The position numbers were made by a program, and so were the translations under genes. The notes beneath the pieces are model-generated. The model saw only the letters and a list, made by a program, of their open reading frames with translations. It had not been told where the DNA came from and searched no databases. From Albugo candida (lineage: Eukaryota; Oomycota; Peronosporomycetes; Albuginales; Albuginaceae), in NCBI GenBank assembly GCA_905220665.1, contig CAJNAR010000017.1, positions 124,001 through 188,000 on the forward strand: DNA of 64,000 bases. The letters run 5' to 3'. This document shows, piece by piece, positions 11,841 to 24,000 of the stretch. Position 1 is the first letter of the stretch, and every line of letters begins with the position of its first letter.

Positions 11841-13358
11841 TCAGAAGCGAACTTGTTTGGATCGGAATGCTTCTTTGAGCTTCTGTATTGCTTCTTCTTG
11901 AATGAGCCATTTGTCTTGCGCTTTGTGATTTTGCCAAAAGAAAATGCTAGAATCAAAGGAAGCGATACGCCAGCGACTTTTTCGAATTTGCTGTTTTCCT
12001 TCACAAAAACCGTGATGTTTCTGCGAGAGAAATAAATAAGACCGATTGTATTCGCTATTGTATAGGACTTGCCACGCCTAAGAACGCAAGTTGAGAAACT
12101 TCACGCGATTGGAGCGATGGAATGAACCTGTGTATGTTTCCAAGCAGGAACAACGATTATGAACATCAATGCCTCCTCTGCAGCTTCTAATAATCCAGTC
12201 ATATGTGTCGCCATTCGCTCAATCAATCGAGGCAGAAAAGGTGGATTACTTTCAAAGCATCTACACGCAATATTTAGTGTGTGAACAAATGGACTTCAAA
12301 GTGTTCACTAACCCGCTTCGTGGATAGAAATCAAAAAAACTTCCGATACTTCCAAAGCGAAAGTCTGTATCCGGGTAAGCGCTGCAGTATTGCCGATAGC
12401 GACAATTTAGTGGAGAAGCAAAACACTCCATCTGACAATCAAAGTATTGTAACATCACATCAAAGCATTCTTCATTGAGAGAAGCGTGAAGACCTCCTCC
12501 ATCCAAAGCCCTGTAGCGCAATAGAACACAAAATATAGCTTCATTTACGTTCATAACAGGTAATTTCCAAGTATGATTGCGTTTTTCTTGGATAGAGTAA
12601 AGATGTTTCAATTTGCTGTAGTGTCCCGTGCTACATTTCACAGTGATACCACTATAACAAAGTGATACTTGATCTGCTTCAATGCGAACTTTGATCTTTG
12701 TTTTTCCCGGCGCGCGGCTCGTGCATTGATGCTTATGATGGTCTTGTGCGACTTTCTCAAATATGTTCGATAGTTCCCGGCACTTTGCTGCTGCGCGCAG
12801 ATGCTCCACCCCACATTTTTGAAATTCGTCTTCTAACTCACACATAACCATAGAATCTTGCAGAGTGTTGATCTAAAGCATATCTATCCGATCATACGTA
12901 TGTATGAACTCTGGAAAAGCGATGCAAACCTTTGATGTAAATAGTGAACACGTGAACTTCCACACTTCGTACACAGAATTCGGTACTGAAGCGATTCCAA
13001 GCTCTGCGGCAGCTTCCTCGATCATTGTATAAAATCGTTTGACTAAACGGTATCTTTCGACTTCGAGTAAAGCCGATTCGATCTCAATACGATTCTTGAC
13101 GGTGGGATGATTAACTTGTGCCCGGACATCTCTTAACGAGATAATTGACGGTAGTATTGGATTCCAAATGCCAGCAGTACTCCCATCCTTGCCATTCGGG
13201 GCCTCATCTATAGCGTGAAACCTTCTTTTTTTACTTGGAGCACTAATATGGCTTCTCGTTTCATCGTTTGTGCTATTTTCAGTCGTTTCTGATGTGTTGC
13301 CGCTTTTGCGAGACATTGCCGCCAAAATGGCATCAAAGACAGCATCATTGTCCGTCAT
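11841..13358 (-). CDS. PCIF1-like cap-specific m6A(m) methyltransferase, with one-base frameshift
   Basis: Homologue of PCIF1/CAPAM, which N6-methylates 2'-O-methyladenosine next to the mRNA cap. Exons 12930-13358, 12313-12872, 12128-12261, 11841-12077 (introns 57, 51, 50 nt). Family strings: ECFASPLNCRYRQYC, YPDTDFRFGSIGSFFDFYP, catalytic CFESNPPF, then WKHTQ and SIFFWQNHKAQDKW. Immediately after NPPF there are four T where three are needed: read literally the frame stops a few codons later (ASID then TGA), whereas dropping one T gives LPRLIERMATHM and the rest of the family C terminus in the next exon as well. The animal N-terminal WW domain is absent; instead there is a Ser/Thr-rich, basic N terminus. 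Assembly error, frameshift or pseudogene cannot be separated here. ATG 13358 is the first in-frame Met. Confidence 0.85.
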
Positions 13359-13496
13359 TTGCGCATTCAATTAAGTCAAGCACTACTCGTTAAGGTAAAC
13401 GAGGTTTTACTCAAATTAGGTTATTTAAGGGATTATTGGCTCTCGTTGGATTGCGGTTCCTTTGCCTTTTATTTTTCAATTTGTTGCTGATTTTTA
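13359..13496. promoter_or_regulatory. divergent intergenic region PCIF1 / uL3
   Basis: 138 bp separate the two divergent start codons and must hold both core promoters and 5' leaders. No TATA box in a standard place is obvious; there is a T-rich tract just ahead of the uL3 ATG. Its role is inferred from position only. Confidence 0.5.
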
Positions 13497-14663
13497 ATGG
13501 GTCACCGAAAGTTTGAAGCTCCTCGCCACGGATCCCTTGCTTTTTTACCAAAAAAGCGCACAAAGCACCACCAAGGTCGAATTCGCAAGTTCCCACGGGA
13601 TGATTGCAACAAAGCACCTCATCTGACTGCTTTCTTGGCTCACAAAGCAGGAATGACCCATATCATGCGTGAAGTGAACCAACCTGGCTCCAAACTTCAC
13701 AAAAAAGAGATTGTGGAAGCAGTTTCGATCTTGGAAGCGCCGCCAATGGTTGTCGTTGGTGTTGTTGGATACTTGGAAACCCCACGAGGTTTGCGATCTT
13801 TGACAACAGTATGGGCAGAACATTTGAGCGAGGAAGTTAAACGTCGATTCTACAAGAATTGGTACAAATCCAAGCGAAAAGCGTTCACAAAGTACGCCAA
13901 AAAGTATGCAAATTCCTCGGATATCGAACGTGAGTTGAATCGCATCAAAAAGTACTGTCAGGTGGTTCGTGTGCTGGCGCACGATCAACCGAAAAAACTT
14001 CAATTGCGAATTAAAAAAGCTCATATAATGGAGATCCAAATTAATGGTGGTTCTGTCCCTGAAAAAGTGGATTTCGCCAAAAGCTTGTTCGAAAAACAAG
14101 TACCTGTTAGCGCGGTGTTCACTCAGGATGAATTGATCGACATTTGTGGTGCCACCAAAGGACACGGAATCGAAGGTGTTGTGACTCGTTGGGGTGTCAC
14201 TCGTCTTCCTCGTAAGACACATCGCGGGCTGCGCAAAGTCGCTTGTATTGGAGCGTGGCATCCTTCTCGTGTCTCGTACACAGTGCCTCGTGCCGGTCAG
14301 CACGGATACCATCATCGTACAGAAATCAACAAGAAGATCTATCGCATTGGAGCTTCCGGTGATGCAAAATCCTGCATGACAGAGCAAGATTTGACAGAAA
14401 AGTCGATCACACCAATGGGTGGGTTTCCTCATTATGGTATCATAAACGAAGATTGGCTCATGATCAAAGGTGCTGTTGTTGGGGTAAAAAAACGTCCGAT
14501 CACTTTGCGAAAAAGTTTATTGCTGCACAGCAAGCGATCAGCTCTGGAGGAAATCAAATTGAAATTCATTGACACATCCTCGAAATTTGGTCATGGACGT
14601 TTCCAAACCGCGGAAGAAAAGGCCAAATGGATGGGCCCTCTGGCTCGTCAAAATCGCGAGTAA
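13497..14663 (+). CDS. RPL3: 60S ribosomal protein L3 (uL3)
   Basis: Core large-subunit protein lining the peptidyl-transferase centre. A single exon of 388 aa starts [20 protein letters not shown], the invariant eukaryotic uL3 N terminus (usually Met-Ser-His, here Met-Gly-His). The W-finger region is intact ([27 protein letters not shown]), and the GGFPHYG and [10 protein letters not shown] blocks follow. Full length with no intron, unlike most neighbours, and codon use is strongly biased as expected of a highly expressed gene; this bias also creates a long open frame on the opposite strand that is not a gene. Confidence 0.97.
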   Translation: MGHRKFEAPRHGSLAFLPKKRTKHHQGRIRKFPRDDCNKAPHLTAFLAHKAGMTHIMREVNQPGSKLHKKEIVEAVSILEAPPMVVVGVVGYLETPRGLRSLTTVWAEHLSEEVKRRFYKNWYKSKRKAFTKYAKKYANSSDIERELNRIKKYCQVVRVLAHDQPKKLQLRIKKAHIMEIQINGGSVPEKVDFAKSLFEKQVPVSAVFTQDELIDICGATKGHGIEGVVTRWGVTRLPRKTHRGLRKVACIGAWHPSRVSYTVPRAGQHGYHHRTEINKKIYRIGASGDAKSCMTEQDLTEKSITPMGGFPHYGIINEDWLMIKGAVVGVKKRPITLRKSLLLHSKRSALEEIKLKFIDTSSKFGHGRFQTAEEKAKWMGPLARQNRE

Positions 14664-16019
14664 GTAGTGGCGCTCTGACCTAAGCAACAAATGAAAAAGG
14701 GGAAGCTACGTTGTTTCTTTGTCCTACCTCTGTTGGCATGACCTATATGCTGTCCAGCTTACTTTTAATAGACCACAGGGTTCTTAGTTGCAAGTTTCGC
14801 CTCATTTATAATCTCAGGCATAAATTGATTAAACTGGTCTCTATTATGGTGGGCAAAAGAAGTCGTAGGGCATTGTTGTTGATGTCACTATCAAGCAGAC
14901 AGATGTGCAAGCTAGTTCTGATGCTGGACAACAGCCGGACGCTCTGAGTGGCATCTCATACCACCGCACTTTGTGGCACCAGTAGCCTCACATTTCCTTT
15001 TATTCGCCTAGTTGATTTAAGTGTACCACTAGTGTTCACAAACAGCAAAGGCTATATAGTGCTGAAGTTTCCAATTTTGATGGTGACAATCCCCAGAGAC
15101 TTCCCAATAGAGGACTAAGAAAAAGAGTGACTGGAACTGAAGGTGCCGTTCTCCGATGTTAGTCGAGTTCACTCGCTCGGTAGCAAGCCGTTCATATACT
15201 TGAGATGGTTTTTTTATCTTGTGCCTTATTTAAAAGAGTATATACCATCTCAGACTACTGCAGAAGCCCTCGTTATGCTATTGCAACTGAGAACTGTAGT
15301 CCCAACAATCATGCCCGAGCTGAAGCACCTGCAACGTGATGTGCCCTCATGCCAAATTTCAAAATACTGTCTTGTAATGCCAGCACCGATTCAACAATAC
15401 GGTCGATGAATACAGCAATAGTAGTGTCCATCTTTCATACTTGTATTACAGAAGTCATCATTTTAGTCATTTTAGTTGGGCAGCCACTATTGATGATATA
15501 AGAAATAACATACATAAACCTGAATATACTTCTCAAATGACATGTCGGAATGATCGGAACGTACTGTGATATCATACATTGCTTGGTGCAGGTTTTACCT
15601 CAGTACACTGCTGACTTTATTTCCCATTGCTAGTGGAAGGGCAATACCGTCCTGTACGTCAATGAACTTTCATCTCTTCTATCAATCACCCACTTCAAAT
15701 GAATAGCATATAATGTGTGGTCGTCGATGCGATAATAGACTCCGAATTATCACACTTTCTGTCATCCGTTCTCCTAAACTCATCGAACGGTGCCATGCAT
15801 TATGTTTCCTGATTCACATTCTTAGCAGTCGACTGGTCCATTGTAGCCATTTTTTTATCGCTACGAGAACTTTGATATGTAGGATGATTCTCGCCTTTTT
15901 TTGCATCTACAATCAGATTACGGCTCAAATATGATGGACTGAACAAAACCGCATATATTGTCTAACATTTGCCTTGCAAAAGCTTTATATATATTATATG
16001 GCCCCAGAGGTCCAGCAAA
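14664..16019. other. gene-poor stretch upstream of tRNA-Asp
   Basis: About 1.35 kb between uL3 and the tRNA. Open frames are short and overlapping, with no splice-linked exons that I can build on either strand. A short imperfect inverted repeat flanks position 15230 (TTGAGATGGT near 15200 and ACCATCTCAG near 15250). Parts could be decayed mobile-element sequence, but I could not identify any transposase, reverse transcriptase or integrase motif. Confidence 0.5.
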
Positions 16020-16091
16020 TCCTCGATAGTATAGTGGCTAGTATACCTGCCTGTCACGCGGGGGACCCGGGTTCAATTCCCGGTCGGGGAG
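16020..16091 (+). tRNA. tRNA-Asp (anticodon GTC)
   Basis: A 72-base cloverleaf. The acceptor stem TCCTCGA pairs with TCGGGGA and is followed by discriminator G. The D arm holds the A box (TAGTATAGTGGCTAGTA), the anticodon loop CTGTCAC gives GTC, and the T arm holds the B box GGTTCAATTCC. There is no intron and no encoded CCA, as expected in a eukaryotic nucleus. An A/T-rich TATATATATTATAT run lies 20-35 bp upstream. The downstream T tract (TTTCTT) is weak for RNA polymerase III termination. Confidence 0.95.
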
Positions 16092-16219
16092 TTTCTTAAT
16101 ATGTGTGTAAGTGGACGCCGGACATAACACAGATTTGATTCTACTACTTCTATGTTCCTACTTTGGTCAAAGAGTTGACGTCTCACAATAATTACAGTGC
16201 ATTTGACACGGTTTTCTTT

Positions 16220-16886
16220 CTAGCTCCAACTGCTACAGCGGCTAATCTTATTATTGTAGACTTCTAATATACTGGTCCTCGAACTCAATACAAACGCCTT
16301 CTGTTTGAGCTTGAAAAGCTTTATTGAAGAAGCCCCACAATTGTGCCGGATGCACCAGCACTTTCGCATTTTCAAGACCTCACAAGCGGTATTCGGTCAC
16401 CATCGCATATGAAACTACGCATCGACGTGTCCTCTAAATAGCGATGCAAAAGTTGAGCAGCAAGCTCATGATACATTATTAAAGGACGATACAGTCCGAG
16501 CGAGCAAATGATTTGATGTTCATTTAAATGTTCAAAATAGATCAGGATTGGGTGATATGTGCTATTGTAAAGATCCAACTTACTGATCATTGAAACTGAA
16601 TAGTTGTTTCTAGCCCCATCATGACTAAGCTCACGTCAGTACTCCATCCTAACAAAAATCAGAGCCGCAATGGAAGTGTATTGCATTTCTCTGTTACCGA
16701 TAGAATCAGAAGTGTAATATACTTCTGCTCTCCTCTTCATCAATCCTGAATATGCTTCAATTACCTCGTGAGACGGTTAAAAAATTTCTCCATTTCAGTA
16801 TTGATCGAATCGAGCTCGTTGACGTTCATAGTAAAGCGGGAAACTTTCTGGCACAAATGGCATCCTTTTCGTCCTACAAATCTGAT
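16220..16886 (-). CDS. possible multi-exon gene, unidentified
   Basis: Several protein-like pieces lie in series on this strand: a start with MNVNELDSINTEMEKFFNRL at 16886, then after a plausible intron REMQYTSIAALIFV, then a 72-codon open frame at 16590-16372 (ISKLDLYNSTYHPILIYF, then LAAQLLHRYLEDTSM), and a possible last exon near 16290 (LKQKAFVLSSRTSILE). Splice sites of the right size exist for some joins, but I could not make one continuous frame. No family recognised. It lies between tRNA-Asp and PSF2. Confidence 0.3.
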
Positions 16887-17479
16887 TCACAGTTTTTGTT
16901 GTCTGACTGTCCGTGTGAAAGGATGAAATACGAATGGTTTGTCTCCGCCACTCCGAAGTAGTTGCTCAAGTCATCAAGCTGAGGCTTTTGTTTCTTTTGG
17001 AAATTTCTTGCTGAGAAGAAAAGACATTTCATGATCATACTATTAGTACAGAGTGGCTTCCATCAACGGACGATGAAGCGATTGACGGGATCTAATAATT
17101 TCAAAGTCTTAACATTGAATCATCAAACAACACCTATGTTTCTCGCTTAATTTTGCGAAAAGAATGTTTCCATTTGTATCTGATGGTAAACATGATCGTA
17201 TGAACAGCATATATATCGCATATCTCACTTGTACACTGAGTTATAGAGTTTGATCAAAACAATAGACGTCGATCGTCTCTGAACCAATATGGTCAACTCT
17301 GGACTTTAGAATCTGATACGGTAGCTGCGAGGACATTGCTATCAAAGTCGAAAATTATCATAGGATCATCCTCAAGACCTGATCCATCCTCTAGCTCTTC
17401 GATATGTTTGTATCCAGCACCCAATCACCAAAAAAGGGCCCCAGCATCAAATAACCTTGCAGTTTCGTTGCAAGCTAGA

Positions 17480-18432
17480 ATGACATCGATATCATGCACA
17501 GGCGCTCAAGAGTTGGAATTTTTGGTCATTTTTGTTGCTGGCTTCGTTTATAATGCAGTAATTCCTTTATTGTCGATATGAGAAGGCGGAGCAGGAGCTA
17601 ATTAAGATCATACCTTACTTCCAAATCCAAGAGAACCATAAAATGCTACACTTTATCAGCGTATACACCAAGTCAAAATATAGCTCCGAGATTTGATACC
17701 GACGAGATGCTATTGTAGGGTGACTTTGGTCCATTTCAGGCCGGCATACCGCAGCAAGTTCCTATATGGCTCGCAATCATGCTGAAACAATTGCACAAGT
17801 GTCGTATCCTCCCGCCTGATTGGCTCACAATCGGTCACTTCCAATGGTCCATTTTACGTTTGTCTCGATTTTAACTCTGTTTTTGTGCATTCAGAAAACC
17901 TCACAATGCGACTTGAAGAGGAAATCCGTAGTGATGTTTTCGAACCGCTTGCATTTCATTACATGGAAATCTCGTCACTCTTACTCAAGCAGTACGTTTC
18001 TCGGCTTTTGTGCGTACATTTGAAGCAAATGCATTGTGCACAGCGCTGCAGAGGATATTGAACAGGTTGAGCATATTCGATCCTTATTAGAGGATCTTCA
18101 GAACGTTCGTCAAGATAAGATTCGCTCTGGTTTGTGTAAAATCTCGAATGATGTGCAAAGTGGAGGGACGGCTTATGCGATACAGGTAAAAACGCATGCT
18201 TCTATCGGTGGGGATTCACAATACAGACATTCAGATGAATAATATCGCTGCTCTTGAAATCAACTCTGTACGACGACTTATGACCAATGTATTTATCAAC
18301 ACTGTATCGGATGCACGTTTTCTATTGATTGTATTAATTCCAGTCACTACAATTATTCCACAAAATGAAGCAACTTGGCGCTTCAGATGGTATCTAATAC
18401 GATTAGTGACATACTCGTACCAAACATTCTAA
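17480..18432 (+). CDS. DNA replication complex GINS subunit PSF2
   Basis: Subunit of the GINS tetramer of the CMG replicative helicase. Exons 17480-17524, 17583-17660, 17719-17833, 17895-17991, 18044-18185, 18235-18432 (introns 49-61 nt), 224 aa. Splicing yields the PSF2 order: [10 protein letters not shown], then [19 protein letters not shown], then [46 protein letters not shown] and [12 protein letters not shown]. The protein is about 40 residues longer than usual because the last exon reads through hydrophobic sequence ([15 protein letters not shown]) to a stop at 18432; a further intron near 18310 giving a different C terminus is possible. The rest of the model is firm. Confidence 0.88.
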
Positions 18433-18738
18433 CTGCAGACTTGTATGCAGGCACTGAACAGGAGGAAACACAATCGAGTCAGTTGCCATTCAGCAATTCG
18501 TCTTTAGGTACACTCATATTCAGAGTACACTTTCATTCTCACTGCGTATTGTATCATGCACTAGAAACACCACCGGTACATCGTTTACGTCGATTTCGAC
18601 AAAATTAACTTTAGTACATTCAGTCATTCGCCTTGTGTTACTTGTTCTAATTCCGCGGTACACCAATGACACGCCATCCTAATATAGAGTACACCAGTGT
18701 GGTGTGTCAAACAATGGCAAAGCACTTTGAGCCATAGA
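18433..18738. other. intergenic region PSF2 to RRM/CCCH gene
   Basis: About 300 bp with no supported gene. It contains a seven-codon upstream open frame at 18714-18737 that ends one base before the next gene's ATG. Confidence 0.5.
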
Positions 18739-20167
18739 ATGCAAAGCGATAATTTGTGGCGCGATCGCAATAAGGTTTTTGTGGCAGGATTGCCGCGCGA
18801 CGTGGACGACGATGCTCTCTACAATAAGTTTCGAGCTTTTGGCGATATGTTCCAAGCAAAGGTCGTCTATGATGCAGCCACTGGACGCTCTAAAGGTTTC
18901 GGATTCTTGACGTATCGTCAGTATGATCACGCAATGGACGCAATCGACAAGACAAACGGAAAAGTATGTACTCCTATATCCAGAGCCTATCGAAATCTCA
19001 ATGTTATCTATATTAGAATTGGAATGGACGAGTTCTGAATGTCAGATTTTTAAAGCCCAAAACGGGATCAGAAAAAGACATCAAGTCTACCGATGCTCCC
19101 GAATTGATGCCGCTGAAAATTAACACATCTATGAAGAACTGTACTACACTATATGTTGGCAATTTGTCGTATGAAATTACAGAGGACATCGTTCGGAGAG
19201 TATTCAGTCCATTTGGTGATATCAAAGCAGTGCGATTAGCGCAACATATACAGACAAAAAAATTTCGCGGATTTGGCTATGTTCAGTTCTACGACTCAGA
19301 ATCATGCACTAAAGCTTTAGCTGCTAATGGAAAAATCGTGATCGGACGTCCCATGCATGTAGATCTTAGTGGTGAAGATGATGGCTTGATTAAACAGAAA
19401 CGTGAAGAGATGGAAAAAAAGCTGAAGAAAGGGATTTGTCATCGGTTTCAATCAAGTAAATGTGTGCATGGCGACGCTTGTAAATTTGCACACGTACAGA
19501 AAAATCAAGAAAATCATTCGACCGCAAACGCCAAAGCAAATTCCGAACAAGAGTCAACAGCAACTGCGTATCATACTAGCGCAGTCAAGAGCAGCGAGGC
19601 GGGAAGCACAGTTTGCATCAATTATCAAAAAGGAAAGTGTAATCGAGGGAACAACTGCCGATACCTGCATCTCAGTCAGAAAGACCCAAGTACAAGTACC
19701 AACGATATGAGGCAAATCAAAGGTTAGTGTGGCGTCATGTTTCATTCTCTCTTGATAGCTGTAAATATGTGCGCTTTTCAACAGGCATTATTGATGAGAC
19801 ATCGGATGGAAGTGATACCAGCACGTCTTCCTCTCCTCGGACAGAATCTGCGTCCGAAAATGCAGAAAGTAAAGAGGCTACAACGCTTGATACCTCTACT
19901 CCACTTTGCCAAAACTTTCAAAAGGGAAAGTGTAAACGTGGCAGTAATTGCCGTTTCCGTCACTCCGACACAGCATCAGTCTCGGAAGGTGGATCAACAA
20001 AGCCCATCCAGCAGCCACATGATATGAAAGAGAGCTCCAAGACACTAAAGAAATCATCTCGACACGACAGTCTGACAATTGATGAATCTAGTACGCATGA
20101 GGATAAGCGGAAAAAAAAGAAGCGCAAATCGGGCGAAAGTGATGAGAACGCAATACAATCACAATAG
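18739..20167 (+). CDS. RNA-binding protein with two RRMs and three CCCH zinc fingers
   Basis: Predicted nuclear RNA-binding protein, 437 aa, exons 18739-18963, 19017-19722, 19785-20167 (introns 53 and 62 nt). RRM1 (residues about 10-90) has RNP2 KVFVAGLP and RNP1 KGFGFLTY; RRM2 (about 115-195) has LYVGNLS and FRGFGYVQF. Three C-x7-C-x5-C-x3-H fingers follow (CHRFQSSKCVHGDACKFAH, CINYQKGKCNRGNNCRYLH, CQNFQKGKCKRGSNCRFRH), then a Ser-rich, strongly basic tail (KRKKKKRKSG) likely to act as a nuclear localisation signal. RRM1 is split by the first intron. ATG 18739 is the first in-frame Met. The exact orthologue is not recognised; the domain mix suggests pre-mRNA processing. Confidence 0.88.
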
Positions 20168-20198
20168 CATATGCACCATAGTCTCCTATCTAAAGGCA

Positions 20199-20880
20199 TC
20201 ATCAGAACTAATGGAATCACTATTACCATTCTGAGCGTCCGAGCTAACATAAAATAACTGCGAGGATTGTCCCGTAACAAGCTTTCTATAAAGTCAATGA
20301 TTCATGACCAGAAATCTTGGCACTAGTTGACGATTTCTCAGTCGAAAATTTGCAGCTATGCGCTTGAGTGTGCATAAGCTTTTTTGAAGTTCCGAGGAGC
20401 ACAGGTTCGCAAGGTTATAGCTACATCAGTGATGGGCCAACAAGCTTGCAGAGCGGCTCGATGCGGCACATCGAGGCTTGAATAGCTTAATGAAGCGCCA
20501 CTTTGATTCCAGGTTTCAATGCGTTGTACATCTCCATGTGCGACCAAGATTGTACGAGACTGATCTCGACTTGACATATATTAGGTTAGCGATGCGAGTC
20601 AACAATAGGTTTTGATTGCTGGAAGTAAGGGAATAGCGCTGTGTCCCGAGACAGATAAAAGTAAGAACAATACGTCCTCCTTGCAGAGCTGCTCGCATTC
20701 AATGGAGCCATTTAAAGTTATTCTCATCAATTCCCAAAAGAGTAGTGTACGAATCACGTATATGTTGACCCTCTATAACCCGTGCATCAGCCACCATGCC
20801 ACAAAGCCGCTGGAGCACCTAATGCAGCACAATTCCGACAAAGACTAAAGGCGTTGAACAAAGCCATCTTACTATCACTC
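20199..20880 (-). CDS. possible multi-exon gene, unidentified
   Basis: Protein-like segments on this strand include MALFNAFSLCRNCA at 20867, ARVIEGQHIRDSYTTLLGID near 20750, a 73-codon open frame at 20577-20356 starting MSSRDQSRTILVAHGDVQR, and a terminal piece GQSSQLFYVSSDAQNG ending in a stop near 20199. Some joins need frame changes for which I find no clean intron. It may be one short gene between the RRM/CCCH gene and SMC2, or decayed sequence. No family recognised. Confidence 0.3.
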
Positions 20881-21078
20881 TTGAAGGGATAAACGTTTTA
20901 TTATAATGTATCAATGAGCGAGGTAATGATAAGCACCTGATGCAGAGATAGCTGCTTTCTTCTGTACTTGAAGCAGTATCGAGGCCTATAAAGTGTCAAA
21001 AATGCGTCAAAATGACTTATTTCTCTTCTGGTCGTAGAGGCAACATGTCAAAAATACAAAAATTTATGAAATTTTTAA

Positions 21079-24000
21079 TTATTTCGATACACGCATCTGC
21101 TTTTTTGAAGGTACAGTTCTCGTAACCGTCGATACGCCATCCACAAATTTGGTGCGATACACAACGTTCGCGTTATTGAACATACCTTCCTTTAACGATA
21201 CGATGATGAATTGAGATTGTGAAAAATGCGACTGAATCATCTGACCAATATTTTGAGTATGCGAGAGGTCCAAAGCGGCATCCACTTCATCAAGAATATA
21301 CATTGGCGCCGGTTTGAAAAGAAGTAAGGCGAGAATCAGCGATAACGCCAATAAGGAGCGTTGCCCACCACTTAGTTCTGTCAAACTCTCTTTCCACACA
21401 CCACCAAACGCAACAGAAACTTGAAGTCCATCCAACACAGTATCTACAATCTAAACGTCAGAATCACTTTGACACTAACCACAGCGCACATACCGCTGTC
21501 TACAGGTTCCAATTTAGCTGTCGTCCCTGGCAACAATGTGCTGAAAATAGAGCCAAAATCTTTATTCACCTTCCGCCAGGTCGTCTGTAATGCTTCATCC
21601 TTTTTTGTGTCTAATTCCTCAATGACAAAGGTAATTTTCTCTTTATCCTTTTCAATAATTGCTCGTTTTGTCATTAAACTCTGATACTCTTGTTCTGCTT
21701 TTTCAATCATTCCGACAACTTTTTTGTTAATTTTCCGAGAGATCAAATCTTGTTCTTTCTTCAGTGTCATACGGCGCTGCATGACACTATCGGAATCTAG
21801 TTTTTCAAAATCGTAGTCGGTGTGTTCTCGTCCGAAAAACTCTTTCTCAGTCGTTATCCACGAATAATTCTGCTCCATTTCTTGAGCCAATACAGTGGAC
21901 TCTTCTTTCTCGCGAAACAAGCGCTGTTTTCGATGCTCATGTTTCTTCTTACTAACTTGACACTCTGTTTTCTTGCGGCAAAGCTTTGCTCGTTTCTCCA
22001 CTAAAAGCCGTAATTTTTGATCGGATTTCTGAATCATTTCTCGGTGTTGATCCCATTGGAGTGTGGCTTCCTGGAGACCCTTTTCCATCGTCGCTTGTCG
22101 CTCGAAAAGCTGCTGAGCATCTTGCCGCAATTTCTCGATGTCTTTGTCTATATTCTGCATACTTGACTCGATACTCTGAATTTCCTGCACGAGCGACTCG
22201 ATTTCAAGCTCGGATTCTGACTGCTGCTGCTTTATCGACTTGTAATGGCTTTCGGCCTGCTGTGCTTGGATTGTGATAGCCTTGTGCTCGTCCTCCAGAG
22301 CATGAATACGAGTCGTTCGAGAATGCTTGACAGACTGAATATTCTCTTTGATTGTATTGATGGAATCTTGCAGGTTTTCGATACGACTTTGCGTTTCTGT
22401 GAGCTTTTCATTTGCTTCTTGTAATTCGGATTCCGCCTGTAAGACATCACGTTCTTGTTGCGCGTGAGCACTCTGAGAAATTCGCTCATCCATCAGCCCG
22501 AGTTCGTGTACTTTTAGCTCCAGCTGGCTCTGCATTGCGCGATATTCCTCACCATCTTGCCTCAATTGCTCCAAACGCGTGTGCTTGTTCGATAAATCAT
22601 CCTTCAGACTTTGAAGCGTTCGTGTCGATTGTAAAAGATTGTGTAGCTTGAATAACATCGGAGGTCCAGTGGACGGAGCGGAGCCACCTTGAAGCGTGCC
22701 TGCAGGATCAAAAGAATCTCCGTCAAGAGTCACAGTACGCACTTTGATGTCTCGATGGAAGGTAACTTTTTGAGCAATCTCGCTGGTCTCACAGACAATG
22801 CTATTCCCGAATGCGTATTCCATTGCAGGTTGGACCGTTTGATCAAAATGTATGAGTTCCATCGCTTCCCAGATTTTCCCACCGTGTTTCTCTGCAATCT
22901 GGCGAGCTCTTTGAATCTTGGCCGGATCAATCGTTCGTCGCGAAATACGATTCAACGGGATGATTGTGACACGATTCATAAGACGCCCATGCTTGAGAAT
23001 CTCCTTAGCTGTCTTCTCGTTATCGACGACGACTTGATAGAGTTTTCCACCCGCTACAATCTCCAATGCCAACGCTGACCATTCATGCTTGGTTTCGACT
23101 AGTTTAGCAAGTACGCCTTGGACACTTTGTCGGTCAAAATTTGGAGTGGGATCAGTGTAATGGAAATCCAAACGGGAGGAAAGAGCTGATGAGAGCTCAT
23201 CGATATGGCGCTCCTTCTGTCGTATATCAATTCGAAGGTGTTTAATTGCCTGTTCTACCGCTTTCTCTTCGTTCGGATCAAACTTTGATGTGATGGCGTC
23301 CATTTTTGATTTCAGAGCGTCGACTTCCGCACGAGTCTGAGTTTGTTCTTGTACTAGATCTTGATTGTCGTGCCTGGATTGCTCTAGTCTCTTTCGCTGT
23401 TGTTTGCATTGTTTCTCCAAATGTTTGACTTTCAAAGTTGTTTGCTGTTGGAGTGTGTTTACTTGCTGTAATTCTCTTTGCTTGTCTGCTAAATTCTCAG
23501 CCAAAGAGGCTTTTGTTTGACCTTTTGATTGACTGATTCCCGCATTTAACGCTTGCATTTCGTCGTGAATCGCTTCTTTCTTTGCTCGAATCTCTTCCAT
23601 ATGTTTCTTGCTACTTGTCACCTCTTTCTTCTTCTTCTCCGTTTCTCGCTGTAATTTTTGCATACTTTTCTCAGCATCCTTTCGTTGTTCCGACAAAAGT
23701 CGTTGTTTTTCTACTTGAGCTTTGATTTGCGATTCCGCATTTTGATACTGAGTCTGCATTTTGGCAACTTGTTGATCCAATTGATTCACTTTTGCTTTGA
23801 GAGTTTGCAAATTCGGCTCACCACTTTTTTCTTTTTCGCATTCTATTCCATCGATCTCATGATCCATTTCTGTGATACGTTTTTGAAGCTTTTCCTCTCG
23901 TTCTCGACTGCTTTCGAAACTTTGCTCCAGCTGTCGTACATTTGCGTCGACGGTGCTTATAATCTCTACAGCTTTTTGATATTTGTATGCGATACAGAAT

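Noticed and set aside
9301..13358. Bacterial-style operon of same-strand genes
   Set aside because: Genes are spliced, belong to unrelated pathways and have mitochondrial or nuclear proteins; close spacing reflects genome compaction.
13545..14432. 295-codon open frame antisense to uL3
   Set aside because: It is the shadow of a strongly codon-biased ribosomal gene; the protein has no motif and the sense strand is certain.
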